A DNA stretch of 64,000 nt. Source: Eubacteriales bacterium (GTDB taxonomy: Bacteria > Bacillota > Clostridia > Oscillospirales > Butyricicoccaceae). The notes beneath the pieces were generated by a model. That model worked only from the letters and a program-made list of their open reading frames with translations, searched no databases and was not told the origin of the DNA. Below, in pieces: positions 14,360 through 22,741 of the stretch; within the stretch, counting starts at the first letter, position 1; every line of letters begins with the position of its first letter. The translations under genes and the position numbers were made by a program. Where the stretch lies: assembly GCA_030524205.1 (NCBI GenBank), contig JAUNGZ010000003.1, positions 25,818 to 89,817 on the forward strand, read 5' to 3'.

Positions 14360-16010
14360 TCTGTTCGGCGGCTTTGCCGTCGTCCTTCTGCCAGTCGTTG
14401 TAATCGGTGATGCCCTTGCCCGCGTTCGGGTGGAAGTGCGAGTACACGTTATCCGCCGAGAACAGGGCGAGCAGAACGGCGCACAGCACAAGCTGGACGG
14501 GGGAGGACAGCCGGTCGATCAGCGCGCCGAGCATAGGTCCGGCGAAGTAGACGACCGCGCAGCAGCCGAGGCCGAACACCACCGCGCCCTCCAGACAGAT
14601 GCGGCCGTTCAGGTTCATGAAATAGCCGCTGTAATCCCACCAGCGGACGCCCTTGGTGTATTCGAGATACCAGCTCGTGAAATATTCGATGACCGAGCAC
14701 AGGATCATGGACACGAAGAACGTCGCCACCGGGTTTTTGAACAGCTTTTTGAGCAGGAGCAGCACCAGCGCGCCGCCCGCGCCATAGATCGGCAGCCACG
14801 GGCCGAACAGCGTACCGCGGTTGATGAAAATGCCCTGCGTGACGACATGCAGCGCCACCTCCCACACCCAGCCGACAAACGCGAAGGAGAAGAACAGCAG
14901 GATGAGCGTTTTCACTGAATAACGCCGGTTGTAATCGAACTTATGATGGTGCGCGAAGTGGAATACCGGATCGACGGGCGCGAGCACGCCGCTCTCCGGC
15001 AGCTTGGGCTTGGGGCCTTGCACCGGCGCTTCGCCGAAAGCGGGCACGGTAAACAGCGCCGCGTCCGGCGCGTTCTCCTCGAGCTGCCGCTGCCGCAGCG
15101 CAAGGTACAGCTCGGTGTAGGTGGCCGACCGGTACCCGTTGACAAACAGCAGGGCCAGCAGCCCGGCCGCCGCACCTGTCAGAGATACGGCCAGCGTGGT
15201 CATCCCGGTGATTATGCCGAGCGCCGCGCCCAAGAGGCTTGCGGCGACAAGCGGCAGCAGCGTCCATTGCAGATAAAAGGTCAGATCGAGCACGAAGCAG
15301 CGCCACTTCTGCCCCTTCATCATCCGACGGGACAGCCCGATCGCCTCGGACGGCTTTGCCTGCGGGTTTTCCGCCAGAATGTACGGCACCATGCGGTAGG
15401 AGTACATCTTGATAAACGCGCCGACGATGGTAAACATCCACAGAACCAAGTACAGCGATTTCAAGAACATGGCCTTGACCACGTTCCACCAATTTCCGCG
15501 ATGGAAGGGCGTGAACATGGCCGCGATGCTGATATGGTCCCGCACGCGGGCTTCAAGGAAGAACCGCCGCGCGCCCACGGTCAGCACGCTGACGACCCAA
15601 ACCGAAAACCACAGGCCGCCCGCGACGCCGAGCAGCGCGATACTCACACTCAAAATTCCCGAAAACTGCGACCGGTCGAGAAAGGCGAAGAACGCCGAAA
15701 ACGGCGAGGTCAGCGTGTCGAACAGAGGCTTTGCGCTTTGTGTGGCCGCCGCCCACATGGGATGCGAGCCGTCCGCAACGTCAATTTGCAGCCAATGGAG
15801 CAGGGTGTCCCAGTTGGACATGCTCTGCTGCTGGACGACGACCTCGTCGTCCGCCCGCATATTCTCGGGATGGAACTCATGAATGAAGCCGACCGAGTCG
15901 GCGAATTCCGCCCCTGTGAAAGCGAGCACAAAGCAGACCGCGACAGCCGCCCACCAGTTGCGCAGGAAAATCCGTTTGCCGCGCGCTTTTATTTCTCTTC
16001 TTTTCCACAT
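14301..16010 (-). CDS. DUF975 membrane protein fused to a CmpB-type (ABC_trans_CmpB) permease domain
   Basis: A 569-residue polytopic protein in two parts. Residues 1-~330 match the DUF975 family, beginning with the characteristic MWKRREIKARGK and ending with LFVNGYRSATYTELYLALR. Residues ~385-550 match the putative CmpB-like transporter domain (FFSFAFVGWVWEVALHVVTQGIFINRGTLFGPWLPIYG; SVIEYFTSWYLEYTKGVRWWDYSGYFMNLNGRICLEG). The MWKRREI start is preferred because it is where DUF975 proteins begin. An upstream in-frame ATG at 16064 also has an AAGGTG site but would overlap the divergent gene's start. Function unknown. Confidence 0.8.
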   Translation of the reverse strand: MWKRREIKARGKRIFLRNWWAAVAVCFVLAFTGAEFADSVGFIHEFHPENMRADDEVVVQQQSMSNWDTLLHWLQIDVADGSHPMWAAATQSAKPLFDTLTSPFSAFFAFLDRSQFSGILSVSIALLGVAGGLWFSVWVVSVLTVGARRFFLEARVRDHISIAAMFTPFHRGNWWNVVKAMFLKSLYLVLWMFTIVGAFIKMYSYRMVPYILAENPQAKPSEAIGLSRRMMKGQKWRCFVLDLTFYLQWTLLPLVAASLLGAALGIITGMTTLAVSLTGAAAGLLALLFVNGYRSATYTELYLALRQRQLEENAPDAALFTVPAFGEAPVQGPKPKLPESGVLAPVDPVFHFAHHHKFDYNRRYSVKTLILLFFSFAFVGWVWEVALHVVTQGIFINRGTLFGPWLPIYGAGGALVLLLLKKLFKNPVATFFVSMILCSVIEYFTSWYLEYTKGVRWWDYSGYFMNLNGRICLEGAVVFGLGCCAVVYFAGPMLGALIDRLSSPVQLVLCAVLLALFSADNVYSHFHPNAGKGITDYNDWQKDDGKAAEQTIVYIPARPAERIGTPRSV

Positions 16011-16053
16011 ACCTTTTGTTTCCCTTTCTGACATTAAAAATGGAGATTTTACA

Positions 16054-17235
16054 ATGCTTGCCATTATTTTCGCACCTTTTTACATTCTCGTCAATATTTA
16101 TTTGATCCGCTGGGTACTGCGTTGGACAGGCGCCTGCCACCGCGTTTTTGGCACTAAAACATTTCGCGTGATTTTCGTGATTGTCTATGCGTTTTTTGCC
16201 CTGACGCCGCTGACCGGATTTTTGGTAAAATCGCCCTTATGGCTGCGGCGCGCACTCAAACAGGCCGGGAATTACTGGTTCGGCTGGCTGCTGTATTTGA
16301 TCCTTGCCGTGCTGCTGACCGAGGTTGTGCTGTTTCTCGTCCGTAAAGCGCGCAAAAAGGATTTTGCGGAAATGCAGCGTGTGCGACAGGCGCAGGGCGG
16401 CGCGGCGCTGCTGCTGGTGTGCGCCGTCAGCTTTTACGGCATGGCGCATGCGAAAACGCTTTACGTGACAGACTATCAGGTAAGCGTCCCCGGCGCGGGC
16501 GCGGATATGACGGTCGCCCTGCTCGCCGACCTGCATTTGGGCTATTCGACCGATCCCGCTTATATCGAGCAGGCAGCCGCGGCGGTCAATGAAATGCGGC
16601 CCGACCTGATCGTGCTCGCGGGAGACCTTTTCGACAATGAGTTTGACGCCGTGCCCGAGCCAGAACGGGTCGCGGCGGCGCTCGCCGGCATGAAAAGCAC
16701 GTACGGTACGTACGGCGTTTGGGGCAATCACGACGTCTCCGAGCCCATTCTGGCGGGCTTCACGTGGAGCCGGACGGACGCGGATAAGTGGGACCGCCGC
16801 ATGGATGCGCTCGCGGCCGACATGGGCATTACAATGATCGACGAGCGTTCCGTCACGCTGCCGGGCGGCGTGCAGCTGGTCGGTCGGGCCGACCGCTCGC
16901 GCACAAAAAAGCTGGGGCAGGGGCGCGTGTCGCCCGCCGAGGCGCTCGCGCCGCTCGATCAGGACAAGCCGATTTTCGTTCTTGAGCACGAGCCGGGCGA
17001 GCTGGCCGAGCTGGCCGCCGCGGGCGCCGATCTGCACCTTGCCGGGCATACGCACGACGGGCAGATGTTCCCCGGCAACCTGACCATCAAGCTGATGTGG
17101 GAAAACGCCTGCGGGCACATCGAGAAGGACGGGATGGATTCGGTCGTCACCTCGGGGCTGGGCGTCTGGGGACCGGATATGCGCGTGGGGACGAGAAGCG
17201 AAGTCGTCCGCATATCCGTGCATTTCGAGGGGTAA
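16054..17235 (+). CDS. Membrane-anchored metallophosphoesterase (YkuE/YpbG-like)
   Basis: A 393-residue protein with four N-terminal hydrophobic segments (~1-22, 30-52, 78-98, 118-135) and a calcineurin-type phosphoesterase domain from ~155. Metal-binding motifs: LADLHLG, AGDLFDNEFD, WGNHD, and GHTHDGQMFPGN. The domain is expected on the outer face of the membrane. The start ATG has TGGAGA 8 nt upstream and lies 44 bp from the divergent DUF975 gene, so the two promoters must overlap coding ends. Substrate unknown. Confidence 0.87.
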   Translation: MLAIIFAPFYILVNIYLIRWVLRWTGACHRVFGTKTFRVIFVIVYAFFALTPLTGFLVKSPLWLRRALKQAGNYWFGWLLYLILAVLLTEVVLFLVRKARKKDFAEMQRVRQAQGGAALLLVCAVSFYGMAHAKTLYVTDYQVSVPGAGADMTVALLADLHLGYSTDPAYIEQAAAAVNEMRPDLIVLAGDLFDNEFDAVPEPERVAAALAGMKSTYGTYGVWGNHDVSEPILAGFTWSRTDADKWDRRMDALAADMGITMIDERSVTLPGGVQLVGRADRSRTKKLGQGRVSPAEALAPLDQDKPIFVLEHEPGELAELAAAGADLHLAGHTHDGQMFPGNLTIKLMWENACGHIEKDGMDSVVTSGLGVWGPDMRVGTRSEVVRISVHFEG

Positions 17236-17342
17236 TGCACGGAGGACACCTGTCCGCGTAGCAGAAACAAACGAAAATGAACAAGCGCTTTTGTATATTT
17301 TGCAAGAACTTGTCAGAAATCTTGCAAAAATGAGAAAATCAG

Positions 17343-17372
17343 TTGACGGTGCCCCCTATTTTGATGTATGCT
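17343..17372 (+). promoter_or_regulatory. Promoter of the DUF4914 gene, with ~115-nt leader
   Basis: TTGACG (17343-17348), 18-bp spacer, TATGCT (17367-17372). The leader to 17493 contains the small hairpin GGAAGC-TC-GCTTCC (~17402-17415). I see no known riboswitch. Confidence 0.55.
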
Positions 17373-17493
17373 AATAATGAACTAGATTGGGCCTTGCATA
17401 AGGAAGCTCGCTTCCGCGCAGGCTCGGTCAATGGCACGCCGGCCGGACAGCTTCCCCATGCCGCGGTTTGGCGTTAAAGGAGGAGACAAACAG

Positions 17494-19371
17494 ATGAATC
17501 CACTGCTGAACAAATTCACTTTTACTGACGAGTTGACCGACGTCATCGAGAACTGCAAGGGCGTATCCGTGCCGACCAGCAAAGCAGAGCTGTATGACAT
17601 GGTGTTCGGCCCCGAGCATGCCGATGTTTTCGACGTCGTGTTTGACGTTGCGGGCAAGGGCATGGTCAAGGAAGCCGACGTAACACGCTGCAAAAACGGC
17701 GCGTCCGTCAACTTTGTGGAAGATTACATGCGCCGCCGCGAGCCGGACTGCATGCGCATCGCGGACGACAAGCCCACCGACAAAAAGCGTTTCGCCGACG
17801 TTTACGGCTATCCCTTCTCGGATCTGAGGCGGGAAACCATGGAGTGGTTTAAGCAGCAGGAGCTGATCCTGATGCCGTTCAATTCCGGCGGCAATATCTA
17901 TGGCTACGGCTCGATGCTGGTCTGCCCGAAGAACTGCGCGTTCTTTGCGTTCGCGCTGGCGCATTTGCAGGGCTTTGTAAACGCCGCGGAGTCCGAGGGC
18001 TACAAGCCCCGCGCGATTGTTTACGTTGCCCCCCCGTTCCGCCACACCCATTTCGAGGGCAAGCAGGTCGTCGTGCACAACCGCTTGGACGACTGCCACG
18101 AGGTCTTTTCGTACAACCTTTATCCCGGACCGTCCGCCAAGAAGGGCGTTTATTCCGTGCTGCTCGACATCGGCGAGCAGGAAGGCTGGACCACCTGCCA
18201 CACGTCCTGCGGCCGTCTCGTTACGCCGTATGAGAATGAAATGGTCATCATGCACGAGGGCGCTTCCGGCGGCGGTAAGAGCGAAATGCTGCAGGATATC
18301 TGCCGCATGCCCGACGGCCGCCGCGTGCTGCTGTCCACTAACACGGTGACAGGCGAGGAAACCTACCTCACCATGGGCCAGACCTGCTCGATCGAGCCGG
18401 TGTCTGACGATATGGCGACCGTTTACCCGGCCATTCAGAACGATTCCGGCAAGCTGGTGCTGGTGGACGGCGAGGACGGCTGGTTCCTCCGCATGGACGG
18501 CGTGCTGCATTACGGCAGCGACCCCGTTTACGAGCGCATCTGCACCGAGCCCAAGGAGCCGCTGTGCTTTTTCAACATGGAAGGCCATCCGAACGCGACG
18601 CTGCTGATCTGGGAGCACACGCTCGATTCCAACGGCAAGCGCTGCTCCAACCCGCGCGCCATCGTGCCGCGCTGGGACGTGCCGCATATTGTCAAGGAGC
18701 CTGTCGAGGTCGACGTTCGCTCGTTCGGCGTCCGCATGCCCCCCTCTACCCGCGAAAACCCGAACTACGGCATCATGGGCATGATGCACATTATCCCGCC
18801 CGCGCTTGCGTGGCTGTGGCGCTTGGTTGCGCCCCGCGGCTTTAACAACCCGTCCATTATCACCGGCAACGAGCTTAAGAGCGAGGGCGTCGGCTCCTAC
18901 TGGCCGTTCGCGACCGGCCAGCGCGTCAAGCAGGCCAACCTGCTGCTCCAGCAGATCACGTCCTGTCCGAACACCCGCTATGTGCTCATCCCGAACCAGC
19001 ACATCGGCGTATACAAGATTGGCTTCATGGCCGAGTGGATCTCCCGTGAGTACCTCGCCCGCCACGGCGGCGCGAAGATCCGCCGCGAGCATCTCGAGCC
19101 CGCGCGCTGCCCGCTGCTCGGCTACGCGATGAAGGATATGACCATCGACGGCCAGCGCATCCGCTCCAAGTACCTGCGCGTCAACACGCAGGACCGTGTG
19201 GGCGACGACGGCTACGACGCCGGCGCTAAGATCCTGACTGACTTCTTCCGCAAGGAGGTCGCCAAGTTCGACACGCCCGAGCTCGACCCGGTCGGCAAGC
19301 AGATCATCGACTGCTTTATGGCGGGCGGCACGCTCGCCGATTACGAGGCGATTACGCCGACAAATCTATAA
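17494..19371 (+). CDS. DUF4914-family P-loop protein, PEPCK-like
   Basis: A 625-residue cytosolic protein with no membrane segments. A P-loop GASGGGKSEM (~275-284) resembles the kinase-1a loop of phosphoenolpyruvate carboxykinase, and KLVLVDGEDGW (~329-339) may supply the metal-binding Asp. Other family blocks are GFNNPSIITGNE and NQHIGVYKIGFMAEWISREYL. I recognise it as DUF4914, which has no assigned reaction. AAAGGAGGAG precedes the chosen ATG. Codon use is strongly biased to C-ending codons, suggesting good expression (impression by eye, not computed). It is monocistronic between its own promoter and a hairpin array. Confidence 0.75.
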   Translation: MNPLLNKFTFTDELTDVIENCKGVSVPTSKAELYDMVFGPEHADVFDVVFDVAGKGMVKEADVTRCKNGASVNFVEDYMRRREPDCMRIADDKPTDKKRFADVYGYPFSDLRRETMEWFKQQELILMPFNSGGNIYGYGSMLVCPKNCAFFAFALAHLQGFVNAAESEGYKPRAIVYVAPPFRHTHFEGKQVVVHNRLDDCHEVFSYNLYPGPSAKKGVYSVLLDIGEQEGWTTCHTSCGRLVTPYENEMVIMHEGASGGGKSEMLQDICRMPDGRRVLLSTNTVTGEETYLTMGQTCSIEPVSDDMATVYPAIQNDSGKLVLVDGEDGWFLRMDGVLHYGSDPVYERICTEPKEPLCFFNMEGHPNATLLIWEHTLDSNGKRCSNPRAIVPRWDVPHIVKEPVEVDVRSFGVRMPPSTRENPNYGIMGMMHIIPPALAWLWRLVAPRGFNNPSIITGNELKSEGVGSYWPFATGQRVKQANLLLQQITSCPNTRYVLIPNQHIGVYKIGFMAEWISREYLARHGGAKIRREHLEPARCPLLGYAMKDMTIDGQRIRSKYLRVNTQDRVGDDGYDAGAKILTDFFRKEVAKFDTPELDPVGKQIIDCFMAGGTLADYEAITPTNL

Positions 19372-19375
19372 GAAT

Positions 19376-19525
19376 TCGTTTGAAGCGTACAGCTTCAAAC
19401 GAGGGACGCCTTTCCGGCTGGGCCGGAAAAGGCTGTTGCAGAAAAAACCGACCGGAATTTCGATTCCGGCCGGTTTTTTTCTGTTTGATAAAAAAGTCAG
19501 GCGCATGTCCTGACTTTTTTGTCGA
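19376..19525 (+). repeat. Hairpin array B after the DUF4914 stop codon
   Basis: Four hairpins in a row starting 5 nt after the stop: TCGTTTGAAG/CTTCAAACGA; connector GGGACGC; a CTTTCCGGC hairpin; connector GCTGTTGC; a strong terminator with arms ACCGACCGGAAT/ATTCCGGCCGGT (A and T runs outside); then AAAAAAGTCAGG/CCTGACTTTTTT. The remaining ~110 bp to 19645 are GC-rich with G-runs and show no further feature. Confidence 0.75.
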
Positions 19526-19645
19526 GCGGACGCGGAGCGCCCGCTCTCCTTTTGAAATACGCTGCGGCGGGGACGGGGGACGGGAGACGGTCGCGCCGAC
19601 GCGGCGCGGGGAGGGACGAGGGGATGGGGTGTGGGGCGCGCGGGG

Positions 19646-20332
19646 TTAGAGGGGGGCGATGCTGACGACGGTCAGCGTCGTTCCGGCGACGGTGAAGCGG
19701 ATTTCGCAGCCGGCGAAGGGGAAGCCGTAGACGCGGCCGGGCTCGTTCTGGTAGCCGGGGCGCGGGTCCTGCGCGAGGATGGAGAGCAGCGCGTCGCGCC
19801 GTCCCTCGGGCAGGCGCGCGAGCAGCGGCGCGGGGCAGTCGACCGAAAGCGCGCCCGCCGTCTCTTGCAGGGCAAAGCCGCCCGCCGCCTCGGGATGCGC
19901 GTCCGTATAGGCCAAATAGGGCTTGATGTCAAAAATCGGCGTGCCGTCCATCAGGTCGGCGCCCGAAATGTGCAGCACCGGTCCGTCTGGCGTGCGGCTT
20001 TCGACGCGGTCTAGCCGCACGGACGAAAGCCCGATGGCGTTCGGGCGGAAGGGCGAGCGCGTGGCGAACACGCCGACGCGCGTGTTGCCGCCCAGCTTGG
20101 GCGGCCGCACGGTGGGCGACCAGCCCTCGCGCACGGCCTCGGAAAACTGCCAGATCAGCCAGAGGTGGGAAAACCCTTCGATGCCGCGCAGCGCGTCGGC
20201 CGAGCGGTATTCCGGCTCAAACACGACGCGCGCGGGCGCGTCGGCCAGCCCGCTTTGGCGCGGGATACCGAATTTGGTCGGAAAATCGCTGCGGATGCGC
20301 GCGATAATGCGCATGGGGACGGTTTCGGACAT
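19646..20332 (-). CDS. trmO: tRNA (N6-threonylcarbamoyladenosine37-N6)-methyltransferase TrmO
   Basis: A 228-residue TsaA/TrmO-family protein. Family blocks: the N-terminal IARIRSDFPTKFGIPRQ, GIEGFSHLWLIWQF, the SAM-site segment RPPKLGGNTRVGVFATRSPFRPNAIGLS, and DIKPYLAYTD. TrmO methylates t6A37 in ANN-decoding tRNAs. The C-terminal extension after residue ~150 is the usual TrmO tail. The ATG at 20332 has AGGA 9 nt upstream. It is monocistronic and divergent from the response-regulator operon. Confidence 0.92.
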   Translation of the reverse strand: MSETVPMRIIARIRSDFPTKFGIPRQSGLADAPARVVFEPEYRSADALRGIEGFSHLWLIWQFSEAVREGWSPTVRPPKLGGNTRVGVFATRSPFRPNAIGLSSVRLDRVESRTPDGPVLHISGADLMDGTPIFDIKPYLAYTDAHPEAAGGFALQETAGALSVDCPAPLLARLPEGRRDALLSILAQDPRPGYQNEPGRVYGFPFAGCEIRFTVAGTTLTVVSIAPL

Positions 20333-20415
20333 GGAGGCACATCCTTTCCAGTGAAACGGAAGATTTTTTCAAGTATAGCATACCCGCGCGGACCGCGCAA
20401 CGAAGCCCCAAGTGA

Positions 20416-20458
20416 TTTACAGTTTGTTAATGCATTTTAGGCGCAAAAGCGGTATAAT
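20416..20458 (+). promoter_or_regulatory. Two-component operon promoter with 11-bp direct repeat
   Basis: TTTACA (20416-20421), N5, TTAATG (20427-20432), N20, TATAAT (20453-20458). The distance from the last repeat to the -10 is exactly that of the sRNA promoters, suggesting autoregulation by the encoded regulator. Confidence 0.6.
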
Positions 20459-20491
20459 GGTAAACATACTATGGGAAAGCAGGGAAAAACC

Positions 20492-21172
20492 ATGGCAAAG
20501 AAAATACTCATCGTCGAGGACGAAGCAAATATCCGCGAGCTTTTGCGCCTGTATCTGGAGCGCGAGGGCTACACGGTCGTCGAGGCCGAAAACGGCGTCG
20601 AGGGCGTAAAATTGTGGAAAACCGAAAAGCCGGACATGCTGCTGCTCGACGTGATGATGCCCGTGATGGACGGCTGGGCCGTCTGCCGCGAGATCCGCGA
20701 GAGCAGCGACGTGCCGATCATCATGCTGACCGCCAAGGGCGAGACCGCCGACCGCGTTTCCGGTCTGGAAATGGGCGCGGACGATTACATCGTAAAGCCC
20801 CTCGAAATGCCAGAGGTCATCGCGCGCGTGCGCGCGGTGTTCCGCCGCATGACGCCCGACGACGCGCCCGAGAAGATCGCGTTCGACAATTTGGTGATCG
20901 ACAAGCAGGCCTATGATCTGGTGATCAACGGCAAGCGCGTCGACGCGCCGCCCAAGGAGATCGAGCTGCTGTATTACCTCGCGTCCAGCCCCAACCGCGT
21001 GTTCACCCGCGCGCAGCTGCTCGACGATGTGTGGGGCTTCGACTATTTCGGGGACACCCGCACGGTCGACGTGCACGTCAAGCGCCTGCGGGAAAAGCTC
21101 GAGGGCGTGTCGGATAAATGGGAAGTAAAAACGGTCTGGGGCGTCGGCTATAAGTTTGAGACCAAGGAGTAG
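20492..21172 (+). CDS. OmpR/PhoB-family response regulator
   Basis: A 226-residue regulator. Receiver domain 1-~118 has EDE acidic pocket (9-11), phospho-acceptor D53 (LLDVMMPVMDG), a Thr in MLTAKG and Lys in YIVKPLE. The C-terminal winged helix (~130-225) has the OmpR blocks PPKEIELLYYLASSPNRVFTR, TRTVDVHVKRLREKL and VWGVGYKFE. OmpR-family dimers bind 11-bp direct repeats, matching those found upstream of this gene, htrA and the three small RNAs. The chosen ATG has AGGGA upstream; an in-frame ATG at 20471 does not. It lies 3 bp from the kinase gene. Confidence 0.93.
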   Translation: MAKKILIVEDEANIRELLRLYLEREGYTVVEAENGVEGVKLWKTEKPDMLLLDVMMPVMDGWAVCREIRESSDVPIIMLTAKGETADRVSGLEMGADDYIVKPLEMPEVIARVRAVFRRMTPDDAPEKIAFDNLVIDKQAYDLVINGKRVDAPPKEIELLYYLASSPNRVFTRAQLLDDVWGFDYFGDTRTVDVHVKRLREKLEGVSDKWEVKTVWGVGYKFETKE

Positions 21173-21175
21173 GCC

Positions 21176-22633
21176 ATGAGCAGACGCAGTTTCTTTTTCA
21201 AAAACTATGTCGCGCACGTGCTGCTGATCGTATGCGCGTTCGCGGTGGCCGGGGGCGTGTTCTATTATCAGATGAGCATGACGGCGCTCGCCTCCAAGCA
21301 GGCGGAGCTGCGCACAACGGTCAAAAGCCTTGCCGAGCAGACCCAGCTTCTGCAGGGAGAGGACAGCGACGTGTTCCGCCAGTTTTATACGCTGTCGATC
21401 GCGCGGATCGCCAAGGAGGACGCGATCCGGGTCTGGGTGACCGACGCGGACGGCGTGGTCGCGCTGTACGCGGGGCCGGACGGCACCGCGATCACCTCGC
21501 CGGGCGCGATCATCGCCCCCGAGGCCGTGCAGCGCGTGCGCGACACCGGCAGCTACGCGGAGGTCGGCACGATGGGCGTGTTCTCCGAAACCTCCGGCTA
21601 TGCGGTGGGCACGGGCGTGGCCGATAGCGACGGCAACCTGACCGCCATGGTTTTCGTCGGCACGCAGGACTCCGCCGTCGCGGGCGCGATCCGTCACTCG
21701 ACGCAGACGCTGCTGCTGATCCTGCTGATCACGCTCGCGGCCGCGCTGCTGCTGTCTTTTGTGATTTCGCAGCATATGACCCGGCCGCTCGGCGTGATCG
21801 CCGCCGCCGCCAAGGAATTTGCCGCCGGCAATTTCGAGGTGCGCGTGCCCGAGGATAACCGCTGCTACGAGATCGACGAGCTGGCGGTGTCCTTCAACAA
21901 TATGGCGCGCGACCTCGACCAGCTTGAGGAGCTGACGCGCGGCTTTATCGGCAACGTCAGCCACGAGTTCAAAACGCCGATGACCACCATCGGCGGCTTT
22001 GTCGACGGGATGGTGGACGGCACCATCCCGCCCGACCAGCACGATAAATACCTGCGCATCATCGCGGAGGAAACCCGCCGCCTGTCCCGCATGGTAAACC
22101 GTATGCTGGACGCGGCCAAGATCCAGTCGGGCGAGCTGCTGCTTTCTCCCGCGCCGTTCGATTTTTCCGAGATGACCAGCCAGATCATCCTGTCGTTCGA
22201 GCAGAAGATCGAAAAGAAGGGGCTGGAGGTTGACTGCGATCTGGAGGACCGGCTGAACGTCATGGGCGACCGGGACCACCTGTACCGCGTCGTGTACAAT
22301 CTGGTGGACAACGCGGTCAAGTTCATCGACAACGGCGGGCGGCTGACGCTGCGCGCCCGCGCCGAGGGCAAATTCTGCGCGTTTTCCATCGTCAACACGG
22401 GTATGGGCATCTCGCCCGAGGATCTGCCGCATGTGTTCGACCGGTTCTACAAGGCCGATCGTTCGCGCTCGATGGATAAAACGGGCGCGGGCCTCGGGCT
22501 GTATATCGTCAAGAACATCATCAACCTGCACGGCGGCGAAATTTCCGTCCGGTCGGACGGCGGCGAAACTGAGTTTTCCTTTACGCTGCCGCTCGCCCCG
22601 CCGCCGCTTCCGGGCGCAAAGCCGCAGTCCTGA
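21176..22633 (+). CDS. Membrane sensor histidine kinase with HAMP domain
   Basis: A 485-residue kinase: TM1 ~11-31, extracytoplasmic sensor ~32-177, TM2 ~178-198, HAMP ~200-252, HisKA with phospho-acceptor H263 (NVSHEFKTPM), and HATPase with N box (VVYNLVDNAVKF), G1 (GMGISPEDLPHVFDRFY) and G2 (TGAGLGLYIVKN). The extracellular part has no recognisable sensor fold beyond a PAS/Cache-like length. It pairs with the regulator directly upstream, and the htrA protease gene follows 108 bp downstream, which suggests an envelope-stress sensor like CiaH or CssS. Confidence 0.92.
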   Translation: MSRRSFFFKNYVAHVLLIVCAFAVAGGVFYYQMSMTALASKQAELRTTVKSLAEQTQLLQGEDSDVFRQFYTLSIARIAKEDAIRVWVTDADGVVALYAGPDGTAITSPGAIIAPEAVQRVRDTGSYAEVGTMGVFSETSGYAVGTGVADSDGNLTAMVFVGTQDSAVAGAIRHSTQTLLLILLITLAAALLLSFVISQHMTRPLGVIAAAAKEFAAGNFEVRVPEDNRCYEIDELAVSFNNMARDLDQLEELTRGFIGNVSHEFKTPMTTIGGFVDGMVDGTIPPDQHDKYLRIIAEETRRLSRMVNRMLDAAKIQSGELLLSPAPFDFSEMTSQIILSFEQKIEKKGLEVDCDLEDRLNVMGDRDHLYRVVYNLVDNAVKFIDNGGRLTLRARAEGKFCAFSIVNTGMGISPEDLPHVFDRFYKADRSRSMDKTGAGLGLYIVKNIINLHGGEISVRSDGGETEFSFTLPLAPPPLPGAKPQS

Positions 22634-22655
22634 CCGGCGCCCGTCCGGCGGGAAG

Positions 22656-22709
22656 TTAAAAAAATGTTCATATTGTTTTCAACAAACCGCCACAATGGCG
22701 GGTTAGAAT
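22656..22709 (+). promoter_or_regulatory. htrA promoter with triple 11-bp direct repeat
   Basis: TTAAAA (22656-22661), N5, TTCATA (22667-22672), N5, TTCAAC (22678-22683), N20, TAGAAT (22704-22709). Same register as the sRNA promoters. Confidence 0.65.
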
Positions 22710-22741
22710 GAAGTCACAAAATTGATAGGGAGGCCATCAGT

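Noticed and set aside
17373-17493. Riboswitch in the leader of the DUF4914 gene
   Set aside because: Only a short hairpin is visible and no conserved aptamer motif is recognised.
19526-19645. G-rich stretch as a regulatory G-quadruplex
   Set aside because: Four G runs can be found but spacing is irregular and nothing links them to a start or stop; not supported beyond composition.
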